A stretch of 64,000 bases of DNA from contig JBEWZL010000006.1 in the NCBI GenBank assembly GCA_045837725.1, positions 186,001-250,000 on the forward strand, given 5' to 3'. The position numbers were made by a program, and so were the translations under genes. Under the pieces are notes generated by a model. It was not told where the DNA came from. It did no database searches and saw only the letters and a list, made by a program, of their open reading frames with translations. Within the stretch, counting starts at the first letter, position 1; each line of letters starts with the position of its first letter. This stretch comes from Vermamoeba vermiformis. Lineage: Eukaryota; Tubulinea; Echinamoebida. This document shows, piece by piece, positions 31,576-43,266 of the stretch.

Positions 31576-34500
31576 ATGGCTGATACTAAGAACACTCGTG
31601 CACCTTGCGTGGCTATCCGTCGCGAAGACAGAAACAGATGGGAAAGACGAGCACCTCTTGCCCCGAAACACGTAGCTGAGCTCGTGAAGAAGGGAATTAA
31701 GGTCCTCGTGCAACCTTCTACTCTGAGAACCTATTCTGATAAGAAATACGAAGAAGTAAGTACTACAAAATATTTCCGTATTTTTGTTGAACGAAGATGG
31801 AATCTTCGATACTCTTCGGGGTTGCAATATTAAATTGGATAAACATGATTAACTTTAAAAATAATATTTAAATTTCCTACTAAAATTTTTCCTAAAAACG
31901 AAGCAATTAAGGATTACTGCAACATCCGCGTCTCTTTGTTAAACTACATCTGCAACAGCTAAATGCGATAAAATTGCTAATTTATGCCTATAGGCCGGTG
32001 CTATCATCCGAGAAGACTTGTCTGAGGCCGATGTGATCGTTGCAGTGAAGCAAGTACCTGCAGATCTGCTCTTGCCTGACAAGACCTACATGTTCTTCTC
32101 CCACGTTATCAAAGCTCAGCCCGAAAACATGAAAATGCTTGACGCAATCTTGCAAAAGGTATTCCACAGCCCTCCCTATTTTTAAAAATTCAATAGGCCG
32201 GATTTGTGACTTTTTGACACGATCCGCGAGTTCACAAAATACATAGAATATTCGACTGATTTTTTTCTGTGTTATAGAACATTAGATTGCTCGACTACGA
32301 GAAGATTACGGACAACGAGGTAATTTTAGACCTGAATAGAATCAAAAAAGGATTTTTTCTGATTTTGTGTTGCGGATTAGGGCAAGCGTCTGGTTCGTTT
32401 CGGCAAATTTGCCGGCTATGCTGGTATGCTTGACACTCTCCACGCTTTGGGAGATCGTCTTCTTGCTCTTGGCTTCTCAACCCCATTCTTGGTAAGTCAG
32501 ATCTAGTCCCGTCAAATCCACACATCCGAGATCTCAAACAGCTAACTTTTTTGAAACAAATGTACCGTTATTAACACTAAAATAGCACTTGGGTTACTCC
32601 TACTGCTACTCTAGCTTGGAAAATGCTAAGCAAGCCGTGCAACATATCGGTGAAGAGTTGGAGAACGTTGGTTTGCCAGCGGATTTGGTTCCTCTGACCT
32701 TCGTCTTCACCTCTAACGGTGCTGTGTCTCAAGGTGCTCAAGAAATCTTCAATCTTTTGCCTCACAAATATGTCACCCCCGACGAGATGGTTGAATTGAC
32801 CAAGGACAAATGTAAGTTTCAATTTAATTTTTATTTTTATTTGCAAGCACGTAATTTAACTCAAACAGCGCTTAATTTAATGTATGCGCTTATTAATAAC
32901 GTAGTTCGATTCGATTGAATTTTTTAAAATCATTTTATTGGACTAAATCATCCTTTATTACAGCCAAGGCCAGCCCTAATCTTGTCTACGGTACTATCAT
33001 CGAGTCCGAGCACTATGTAGTCCCTAAGGACCCGGCTGCCAAATTCGACAAGGCTGATTACTACGCTCACCCCGAAAAATACACCTCGAACTTCCACGAG
33101 AAGGTAACAAATTCTAAAAGTCAATTTTGATTACCAAATATAAATAATTATCATAATTAATCTTATAGTTCCAATTGCTAATTTTTGTATTTTAGTACTT
33201 GCCCTCAACTTCAGTTATTATGAACTGCATGTACTGGGACTTGAAGTACCCCCGTTTGGTCACTTTCGATCAAATGAAGAAGCTCGTCGAAGAGAAGCGC
33301 AGCCGATTGTTGGCTGTCGGAGATATTTCTTGCGATCAAGGTGGTTCCATTGAGTTCTTGGTCCGCACCACTTCGATCGATTCTCCATTGTTCGTGTACG
33401 ACCCCAAGACATTCGAAGTCTACTCTCCGTAAGTACTTGGCACTATCAACGACTAGCATTAGTTCGCACTAGATTAATTTCTGTTGGTGTTTAGTCAAGA
33501 CGATAAGAACTACATGTACAAGGACGGCATTGTCTTCTTGGCCGTGGACAACTTGCCCACCGAGTTCCCTCGTGAGGCTACTACTTGGTTCGGCGACTGC
33601 TTGTTGCCCTTCATGGAGCCTATTGTAAGTTTCTGCGTGCGTTTCGGCCGTGATCAACGTTCTTATTCTTGCACAATAGGCCCGATCTACTATGAACCAT
33701 CCCTATGATGGTATGATGAAAGAGTTGCCCGCTGAAGTGCAAAAGGCCGTCATTACCTACAAGCACGAACTCACTCCTTCCTTCAAATACATCGCTGAGT
33801 GGCGAAAGCGCCGTGAGGCCGAGTAAGTTTGAAGAATTCTTACTAGTCCGGCAGTAACTAACTATGTCGCTATAGTAACAAGAAGATCTTAGTGTTGGGT
33901 GCTGGCTTCGTCGCCAAGCCTTGCGTCAAGTACTTGCGCCGTGTCCCCACTCACTTGATCACTGTTGGTATGTTTGAACAATAGCTATTTCGTTGAGTAT
34001 TGTTATTGACCTAATCGCAGCTGATGTGTCACTCGAGCGTGCCCAAAAGGTTGCTGGCAAGAAGTCTAACACTAACGGCATTACCTTCGATGTCACTCGT
34101 CAGGACTTGCTCGAGGAATTGATCAAAGAACACGACATTGTTATTTGGTAAGAATTATAACGCGTTCATGTAAGCTCAGGTCGCTCATTTTAACGCAGCT
34201 TGTTGCCTGGTCAATTCAACATTGGTGTTGCTAAAGTCTGCTTGAAGTACCAACGACACCTCATTACCGCCAACTACATCTCACCTGAAATGCGTGCTTT
34301 GGACGCTGAGGCCAAGGAGCGTGGTGTGTTGTTGTTGAACGAGACTGGTCTCGACCCTGGTATTGATCACATGACTGCTATGGAGCACATTGACGAGGTC
34401 AAGGAGAATGGTGGTGAGGTACGTGTTTGCGAGCGATGCACTCAGTTTATATGGTCTAACTAAGGATAACAGATTACCTCATTCGTCTCATGGTGCGGTG

Positions 34501-35593
34501 GTTTGCCAGCACCCGAATGCTCGGGCAATCCTCTCGGCTACAAGTTCTCGTGGAGTCCTAAGGGTGTCTTGATTGCCTCGACTCGCGATGCTTTGTACAA
34601 GGTTTTGGGCCAGGAAGTCAATGTCTCTGGCATGGAGCTCTTCAAGAAGAGCCAAAAGCTCAACATCTTCCCTGCCTTTGCTTTGGAAGGTGTTCCCAAC
34701 AGAAACTCTTTGGCCTATGCTGAGGAGTACAACATTCAAAACGCTGAGACTGTTTTCCGCGGCACTCTCCGATACAACGTAAGCTTTTTCTTGCAGTACG
34801 AGTGCTAGTGACTAACTGTGCCGTGTAGGGTTTCTCTGAAATCATGGAAGCCTTAGTCGACCTTGGCTTGTTGTCCGAGAAGAAACTTGATTACTTGGCT
34901 CCTGAGGCCAACAAATTGACTTGGGTACGTACAGAATAGAGACAAGAATCTTATCTCGCGTGCTAATTTTGAGCGTATTAGAGCGCTTTCTTGAAGTTGT
35001 TCTTGAACGAAGGCAAGGCTCGTCCTGAAAACATTAGCACACGCCAAACAATCATCCGAAAGTTGATCTCGCCTCCTGGTTTCCCCAGCAAGGGCTACGA
35101 TCAAGACAAGGTTCGACGTGTCTTGGAAGCCTTTGAATGGCTCGGTCTTATCTCTGACACCGAGGAGGTCGCTCTCGTGAGCACTCCTATGGATGCTTTG
35201 TGCGCTCAATTGCTCAAGAAGTTGACCTTCGAGCCCAACGACCGTGACATCGTCATCTTGCACCACATCTTCGGCATTAAGTGGCAAGATGGCCGCCGTG
35301 AGACTCGTACCAGCACTTTGGTCGTGTACGGCGAACCTGGTGGTGAAACCGCCATGTCTAAGACTGTCGGCTTGCCTGTTGCCATTGCTGCGGATCTGAT
35401 CCTGAAGGGTAAGTTTGTTGTTCTACCATCGCTTGTTTGACCAGGTACTTATAATATTCTATTAGGCGATATTAAGGGCAGTGGTGTCGTTGGTCCTATT
35501 CGCAAGGACATCTACAAGCCTATGTTGGAGGGACTTAAGAACGAGGGCATTGAACCCGTCACCAAGTCTTCAGTATTCAACGTCAACATCTAA
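31576..35593 (+). CDS. AASS: Bifunctional lysine-ketoglutarate reductase/saccharopine dehydrogenase
   Basis: Sixteen exons: 31576-31755, 31994-32158, 32278-32319, 32381-32491, 32586-32811, 32964-33103, 33196-33428, 33495-33624, 33680-33822, 33876-33967, 34021-34147, 34199-34418, 34473-34778, 34829-34924, 34982-35408 and 35466-35593. They total 922 codons, very close to human AASS (926 residues). The N-terminal LKR half shows [34 protein letters not shown] and [10 protein letters not shown]. The SDH half begins with the Rossmann motif [10 protein letters not shown] and has [19 protein letters not shown] and [20 protein letters not shown]. The enzyme starts lysine breakdown, usually in mitochondria, by making and then splitting saccharopine. 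No clear mitochondrial presequence is seen. Codon choice is more biased than in neighbours, suggesting strong expression. Confidence 0.97.
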
Positions 35594-35902
35594 ACATTCA
35601 TGTGCATTCTGATAATATATAACGATATCTTATAAGTAGATAAAGCGAAAGTTTAAAATTAAATGGTCGCGGTCTTGGTTTTTGTCCACGTTCGAAAGCA
35701 TCCGGTTCTTGCTCGGCAAGTATGATCCTTCCAATTCATCATAGATACTTTTGTAGTATCTCGATAAATGTTCATGGTTATGTAGATTTTATTTGAAAAT
35801 CGAGACAGAAGTAGCTGCTGTTTGAACTTGCCTCTGGTTTAAATTTTCATGGAGCAATTTTGTATTATTCTTAATAATAATACGAGAAACAACAAGCTAA
35901 CA
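35594..35902. other. Intergenic region
   Basis: 309 bp between AASS and the Rab gene. Nothing recognised. Confidence 0.5.
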
Positions 35903-36714
35903 ATGAGTACGGAACCTAAACCACGCGTGTCTAAGGTACGGTTGAGGTTCATGGCAATGCAGTTAAGATCAGCACTGACACATCGCAGATAGTTTTTATT
36001 GGCGATTCGGGCACTGGAAAAACTAGCTTTATGGAAAGATATGTGCAAGGTACCTTCGCGAATGGTTACAAAGCTACTATTGGCGTAGACTTCGTAAGAT
36101 ATTTATTCTTTAAAGTTAATTTCCAATTATTATTAAATACTGTCCTCTTAGATGATGAAAAAAGTAGAAACACCCAGCAAAAATATTGTAAATTTGCAAT
36201 TATGGGATACTGCTGGCAGAGAAAGGTTCGAAATGTCAAGATCTAATCATTTTCAAAGAAAATTTGTGTCGATTATTGTCAATCTAACACCACGCTTAAT
36301 AGGTTTGTTACAGTCAGTCGAAGTTATTACCGTATGGCTGAAGGGGTTCTGATCTTCTACGACATTACCAACCGAGACAGTTTTGGCCACGTAAAGCAGT
36401 GGTTCGATGAAATTACCAAACTCCAAGACAAGGAAAATACGGTTAAGATGATTATAGGCACTAAGCGCGATCTGACGCAGAAAAGACAAGTTTCGTTCGA
36501 AGAGGCGGATGAGCTGGCAAAACACTTGGGAGCGTTGTTCTTCGAAGTGAGCGCCAAAGAAAACATTAACATTAGCGAGGCCATGACTGCAATCACGGCT
36601 GAGCTCGATTCGCAATATGAGCGCTCGATCCGTTCTCCATCTGACGAGCCAATACTAAAACCACTGCCCGTGAAAGAGAGCTCAAGGTGGTCTTTCCGTT
36701 GCAATATCTTGTAG
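35903..36714 (+). CDS. Divergent Rab-family small GTPase with Arg in switch II
   Basis: Four exons (35903-35935, 35989-36093, 36152-36225, 36303-36714) give 207 residues. The P-loop is FIGDSGTGKTSFMERY, switch I ATIGVDF, G3 LWDTAG, then SRSYYRMAEGVLIFYDITN, G4 GTKRD and G5 VSAKENINI. The residue after WDTAG, normally the catalytic Gln, is Arg (AGA codon). The C terminus CNIL is a single-cysteine CaaX-type box rather than the common double-cysteine Rab tail. Intron 3 starts with an atypical GTTCG donor. The family is clear; the subfamily is not. Membrane-traffic function is inferred. Confidence 0.88.
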
Positions 36715-36864
36715 ATAAACTGTAGATTTTTACGATCGCGCATTGTTTTGTGACTCCTTTTAGACGGATCGAAAACGAGAAGCAACAAAATTAAGTCCGT
36801 TACTTTAATTTGCCATGATACAATCTATCAAGTGCGACACAGGTCCTGTTGTGCATAGCCAGTT

Positions 36865-37362
36865 ATGTCTAGAATGATTATTGAAGAATCAACCGCAGAT
36901 CACCGCGTTATTGAGCTTAAAAAATTATTCAATAAATTCTTAGCAACGGCGGAGATGAAGGAGGTACGAAGATCGAGTTAATAGGCCTATTACTTAAATA
37001 TACTAATTATCAAAATTAATTTTATTTGTTTAATTCTTTCATTCAGAGCCTGGATTTCCTTTGCTTTCCTCATGGATCAATTAACAAAGATGATGTCAAA
37101 CCTCTGCAAGTAAAATCACACGCGTAAGATTGTCAATGCGGATCTGAACAATTGCCGACCTCACCAATTAGGTACTAGATGATCGTCACGTGTGGATTAG
37201 AGTATAATAGTATTACATTCGTTTCGATTATGGTGAGCAGCCTTGCAAAAGCAAAAGAATGGCACGATGTGTTGAGATAAAAATGGTTTTGGGTTTTTTT
37301 TATAGATTTACAATGCTCGCACATCCACCGTGAGTCTCTTTGACAAATCGATCAATTATTAA
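36865..37362 (+). CDS. Small three-exon hypothetical protein
   Basis: ATG 36865. Exon 1 to 36963, exon 2 from about 37048 to 37110, and exon 3 from about 37308 to the TAA at 37360-37362 join in frame to about 73-77 residues. Sequence features include STADHRVIELKKLFNKFL, FPHGSINKDDVKPLQ and ARTSTVSLFDKSI. If the last intron is not spliced, the frame would instead stop at 37127. I do not recognise the family. It lies between the Rab gene and the Crinkler-type gene. Confidence 0.45.
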
Positions 37363-37404
37363 TCATTTAATATTACCTTTTGTTACAAATTTCAATCAAT
37401 ATTC

Positions 37405-39620
37405 TCATAGATTTAACTCTTCATCGCAAAGTGTGGCTATTTGAAAGACTGATGGCCCAAAATATTTGAGCAAAATTGGCTGGTGAACGACAATTAAATC
37501 TTCAGGCCACTGCAACGTATCTGGTGCAATTATTCGAGTAATTTTCTTGTTGGTGATGAATACGTAGATGATTTGATAGTGGCTCTCATACGTTGCTAAA
37601 AGGTTCTTTGCCTTGGCCAGCCAGTCTTTGACAACTGCAAATGATATTGTCTTGCAATTTTTGGCCTCTTGTTGTGACAAGCCATGCTTCATGTGCTTCA
37701 CTACCATGATTTGTTTCTACAGCAAATGATTGGTATTACTGCTTGCAATAAGCTTACTACTTACTCCTGCATCAAGAGGATTGTACAATGACCTGATGTC
37801 CACTTGAGGGTTGCCATCTTCACATTTCACCACAGCATCAATGAAGGCCTTTGACTCATCCTTATTAATTGTGATTTCAGTCTGAATCAAGGTAAGTAAA
37901 AACGTGCATTAACATGGTTTGTTTCATACCTTAATAGTATTTTTTGCTTTTTTTGCTAGGAACTGGCCTTGTTCTTTGCAGTATGTCTTCTTATTGAGGT
38001 TCAGTTTCAGATCTGCTAATTTTGTTGGCACTAGAGCCCCTCTGAATAGCTCTTTAACAGTAACCTCACTCATCTTGAAGACACTCATAAATGAGTGGAG
38101 ACGAATGCACTAACATCCAACCAAATTAGGGGATGAACACATCAAGTTGCCAGAAACTTACTTCCAATTGCACTTCAAGTTCTTCAAAATGTTGCCAGTA
38201 AAATGGAGTACATGGTGATGGCAGCAAGTGGGGTTTGATTAAGCTGGGATACTCTAACAAAAGAGCACGTAATAGTGGGTATGGAATAATGATGTTATTC
38301 TTCCAGTGATAAACTATTCCTTGCATCTCCAATTTGTACTGCTGTTGCCTTGACATTACTTCATTTGATAGTTTGTGTCCAGATAAAGTCACATAGAGAA
38401 ACTTCAGCAGGAGACCCTCAGTGTCACTCTGTTTCATGATCTCTGCCTAAAAGAAGATTAGTTCGTGGATTATACTAAAGTGCCAACGTACATTGTATAG
38501 GCAACTTATTTTGTAACCAGATTGTTCTGCAATGGTCCTGGCTAATTTATCATCTAGTTTTCTGAATTCTTGCATGTTCGAACAGACTTTCATGATTTTC
38601 TCCAAACATTTTGGAACTTGTCCAAATAGCTTCAAAGTGTTCTTGAACATTTGATTCTTAAGCCACATTCATTCTTTGGGCAGATAGTGCAGAAGATTTG
38701 CTTCATTGCTTCAAAAGAGATAAGGGGCACTGATCCAAATTCAAAGTGATAACTAGTGCCAAATACCACTTCTGAGATGATGTAGCTCTGAATTGTTCCA
38801 CTAATCACAGGCAAAAGAGTCAGCTGATGTTGACATGCAAGAGAATAACTCTTTGCAGTTTGATCAGAATTGCACATGTAGCCTCCAATAATGCGAATCA
38901 TCTCTTTTATTGTGCCAGGAGGAAAGTCTTTTGGCACATAGTTGATTTCATCCATAGTTAGCACCAAGTATGCTAAATTAGCTGCGCCATTTTGACAGCG
39001 ATTCCTGAAGAAAGCTGCCATGACCTCATTAAAGCCAAAATTGACCACAGGAATGCTCTCTGGGTTGTAGGTAGATTGCAGAAATCCAGTCAGCTCTCCA
39101 AGACTGCACTCAAAAAGTAATTTTGCTGCAACTCTGAGTCCAAGAACATGTGTTGGCTGCAAATCCATTGCGTGCTTGGCATCACTTTTGCTGAAATCAA
39201 TTGTAAGCTTGATGACATTAGGCAACTTCTTCTCAATATGATGGGCAATCTCATGGCATAGTTGTGACTTGCCAGAGCCAATTCCTGCCAGCACTGCAAG
39301 AAAAGTATGATCTTGCTTTGTCTTTGAGTACATATGTGTCCTGTTTAGTTCAATTGCATTGATTGCTTTTTCTATTGCCACACTTTGCTCTTGAAGTGGC
39401 ATGTCAAGCCTGCAAATTATTAGATCAAAGTTAAACCTGTTCAACTAATTCACCCTTACTCATTGAACACCAGTTTTTTCTGTGTATTGTTGGTTCTTAT
39501 TGATTTCCACAATTTCAGGCATGACAAGATCCAATCTGTCTGTCCTGTACTATCTAAGATTGGGTACTTATTATGGCCCTTTTCACATGAAGAGTATTCT
39601 TGTTTCTGTCCTGGTGCCAT
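37405..39620 (-). CDS. Crinkler (CR)-type P-loop NTPase plus nuclease-like effector-family gene (fossil-like)
   Basis: A multi-exon gene of the CR/Crinkler-RHS family, known from oomycetes and many protists and thought to derive from transposons. It has a short N-terminal block. A P-loop NTPase region follows with Walker A (LAGIGSGKSQ), a Walker B-like acidic segment (LVLTMDEINYVP) and helical linkers. The C-terminal region resembles the REase-like end of the family. It looks nearly whole, with about one apparent break or unresolved splice in the middle, and I treat it as an ageing member. CpG is strikingly rarer than in flanking genes, which suggests a different mutational history, such as methylated repeat-like DNA or transfer. 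Confidence 0.6.
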
Positions 39621-40285
39621 TGTAGCAAATAAAAGATTAATTGGGTGAGCTACTACGTTTTTGAAAAGCAGCTGCAAATGATAGGGCTGACATTGTCGAA
39701 TTACACAGTTTTAAAAATGAATTAATTATCTGAGTTATTGACATTGAAATCCTTTTTGACAATTAATTAATATATATATCACTTACTGGGCAATTGGTCA
39801 TTTTTCTCCATGTTTATTGTTATTTCTTGTGTCCGTTTATTAATTCGATTAGTCGCTCGCAAGATTTGGTAATCCTGCTAATTGATTTGCGTCCTTATGC
39901 AAGTGATTTTGTTGCAAAAAGAAGTAACGAACACCTGTTGTGGTTGTATTCGTGGTCGTTAAAATAAAATGATCGTTAACCATCGTTCTGCAAATTGGCG
40001 CATTTTTTGACCTTATACACTAGCAATTATAATCTGGACGAGTTTGTACCTTGAGCCACTTTGTGACTAATGAAAATGTTAACGAGATTTTTTGCCTCTC
40101 CCGAACTGGTGCAAGATCTGGTTCGGTATTATCTGCGACATTGCTTGCTGCTTTGACCAGACAAGAAGAGACGAATGGAAGTATAATTTAGACCTTATTG
40201 ATAGCGTGTAGTATTAAAGATTATATTACAGTTTATTTTTGAGGGTCTATCGGAGTACAGCCGGATCTGCTGTTTTAGCGGTAAT
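39621..40285. other. Intergenic region
   Basis: 665 bp upstream of the Crinkler-type gene and 3' of the SAP gene. A/T rich. No frame, repeat or RNA gene recognised. Confidence 0.5.
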
Positions 40286-41215
40286 TTAGCGCCATTCTAA
40301 CCAGCTAGGAGCAGCTTTAATCTTTTGCGTTTGATAGGACTTGGAGGCTTTATCGATAGTCTTGCCAGTCTCCTTTAATATAGCTGCGTCTAGTCGTTCA
40401 ATCTTTTCACGTTTGGTGCCTTCCGGATTCAGACCGCGTCGTTGCAACTCGTCTGACAATTCAGCAGACGACATTTTTTCTATGAACAATGAGGTTTAGT
40501 ATACTAAGTGATAGTAATAAATGATATATAAGGTCATTTTACCTGTGTCTAAGACCACTTTCTCTTCACCAAATACGTCATCGTCAAAAATAGAAAATCC
40601 TTGAAAAACTTCAGTTTGTGGCTTGATTTTCAACGGGGACTCGATTTTTTGTCTCTTAGCAGGCTAAATATAAATTAGTTAGTGAGTTTATTGAAGCCCG
40701 AGTGAGATCTAGAGACGTCGCGAGCTTACCTTCTTATTTGTAGGTTCGTTCTTATCGAATACAATTACTTTAGTTGAATCAGCAATAACATCGCCAAATT
40801 TAACAGCTTTTTTCTCTTTTTTGACTGCAGGCTTTGCGGCTGGAAGAAATCAAAAATTAATTAATGATCAAGCGTAAAAAAATTTGTGCTAAATTACTTA
40901 CTTTTAGGCTTCTTTTTATAATCGCTGCTGAACTTGATATCTAAAAATATTAAATAAATTAACAAAAAAATAATTACAAAATTATTCCTTTAATTTCTTA
41001 CCATCCAGCAGAGGCGAGTGATTTTCTTTATCACCACGGAAATGTGCCAAAATATTATTAATTAATTTATCAGCAGTTCCCGTGGATCCAAGGCCATTTT
41101 CTTTGCAGTAAGCTTTCAAAGTTGCAACGCCAAATTCAGCGAGATCTTCTTTCGACATGAGCTCGTGAATATCAGCTGTATCTGATCTCTTTCTTTTTCC
41201 AGTGACTTTAGACAT
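40286..41215 (-). CDS. Small nuclear protein with SAP-like motifs at both ends
   Basis: Five exons from ATG 41215 to the TAA at 40288-40286, about 220 residues. The N terminus (FGVATLKAYCKENGLGSTGT, then ADKLINNIL) and the C terminus (SSAELSDELQRRGLNPEGTK, then REKIERLDAAIL) both have the helix-extended loop-helix pattern of SAP DNA/RNA-binding motifs. The middle is Lys-rich with nuclear-localisation-like KPAVKKEKK and PAKRQKIESP. A chromatin or RNP role is inferred. I cannot match it to a named family. Confidence 0.72.
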
Positions 41216-41322
41216 ATTAATTGTGTTTGTGTGTTTAAAGTGGATGTGAAATGACAAAAAAAGATTTCGGCGTAAAACGCGCGAAAAAATGGCGCGCATT
41301 TAAGTTTTGACACGTGGTGGCT

Positions 41323-43057
41323 TTATTCCTTATCTTTATACAATTTCTCACACCACTCAGCAGTCTTCTTGATATAATAGTTAGGTTCGAGCGGAGTATA
41401 GTCCTGATAAGTGTACGGTTTGTTATCGAAAACAGTTTTCTCGATGGATTTGGGAACCACGCTTTCAATTTGCGTGCCTAGAGGAATATTAATATATAAA
41501 TGCCAAGTATATTATGGTGATATTAATGAATTTACCTTCCATCCATTCGTTGTAGCTTGTAATTGAAACGTAAGCGGGATCTGCATCCAATACTTTTTGC
41601 CATTTATCGTCGTAATATTTACCTTGCTGCCTATTTTTAGTATTTCCAGCGTTCCCTAATAAAATAATGGTCAATTATGGAAAACTAATTGAAAAGAAAG
41701 CCAAATTGGTTGCCGAGTACTCACAAGGACGAATTCTCGTGTCATCATATCCAGGGCCAATGCTAATGCTAATAATTTTGTTCTCTTCGCGGCCCCAAGA
41801 AGCAAGCGAGCCCCACACTCGCGAAGACGAGCCTTCAGTGAATCCATCCGCTGCGAAGTACGTGTAAACACCATCAAAGTGCGCTTTCTTCGTGACTGTC
41901 TTATCGCTTGATGTTAAATAGAGGCCTAGTATAATCGCGTCATATTTCGTGCCGCGGATAGTGTCGGGCGATTGCGGATCGAGGATCTTGGCCCAGTCTT
42001 CAGGCTTAGTATGATACGAGTCATATAAATATATTACTGGTCTATTGCCATTATTAACGTCTCTATAAAATGAGTTTGATGCACCGTATTTGTCCACGAG
42101 GTATTTTAGATCCTCTTTCAAGGTCTGTTCGCTGCGACCTAAACTCATATACGTTAGCTACCAGTGCTATATCAAATGTATATTATTATAGTACCTGGGT
42201 AGGGCTCAATGTGGAATGCTATTTTAGCGTCGTATTTTTCGGCACTTTTGAATAACAGAGGCACCACTGGGTCGGTACTCATGCCTTCACCGTCACTCTT
42301 GCCACGGCCTAACAAATCACGATTATTATATGACCATATACTACAATGATATATTATAAGGTACGTACCCCACCATGATACAACGACAACGTAGTCTTTG
42401 AGTTCTTGCATGTGTTGATCTATCAAATCTGGATCTGAGCTGCTGTACGGACCACGAGCAGGATAAAAACACGATCCAATGTCGTCTGGCGGTACGTAAT
42501 TGAATGAGTGCGGGAATTTGGCCTTAGTAGCGGCGTCCCTAACGAAAGAAAAATTAACACGTCACCACTTTTCGTAGATTTTTAATTAAGCTTAATTATT
42601 GAAATATTGGCGTTATATAATACTGGGATTATTTGATCGTAGGTAATTTTAATTTTGCAAGCTTCAGGGGTAAAATTAACGATATTAACTTGGCTACAGC
42701 CGAGCCACGCCCGACCGTGCGTAATTTATTTAGATAAAATTTAAAAAATTATTACCAGTGCGGCAGGATGTTGTGGTTCCAATGGTTCCAGCCAAGTTCT
42801 TTGTCGTAGGCTGGATTAGCATACCACGGATAATAAAATACATGTACTCTGCTATATTTCGACATTTTATATTCCTTTTTCTTCGCTGGCAGTGGTTTTT
42901 CAACGTGTTTATTCGAATCTGTGTCGAGATCGGTTATCTCGCCGGTAAAATCAGTTGGCGTGAGCTTCTCGACTTCTGAAGGAATTATATTGTATAGCAA
43001 AGTGATATATAGTACACCAAATACTGCTAATAGTAACGCCACATGTTGTTTTCGCAT
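41323..43057 (-). CDS. GH99 endo-alpha-1,2-mannosidase-like type II membrane enzyme
   Basis: About six exons. ATG 43057 gives a short cytosolic tip and one hydrophobic anchor (VALLLAVFGVLYITLLYNI), as in Golgi MANEA. Catalytic-domain blocks follow in family order: VFYYPWYANPAYD, WNHWNHNILPHW, PDDIGSCFYPARGPYSSSD, VVVVSWWG, KIAFHIEPYPG and ITSYNEWMEGTQIE. The last block corresponds to the family's E-W-x-E-G motif, and both catalytic-region glutamates are present. In animals this enzyme trims glucosylated mannose from N-glycans in the Golgi. The gene is divergent from RAD54B with 209 bp between starts. Confidence 0.9.
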
Positions 43058-43266
43058 TATTCGCGCTGAAAAATAATTGATCTTCCAAACAGCGCAAAAA
43101 GCCAAAAGGCTTGGAAGACTAGCAAGTATCAATCATATCTAAATGGCTTATATCTACAGCTACGTTGATGTCGGTTGGTGGATCGCTTGCATGCCTTCTG
43201 AGAATTTATCGTTTTTGTTTTTGGCATTTGTTTTATTTCGAATTTGGATACGAGTAACACACAGCC

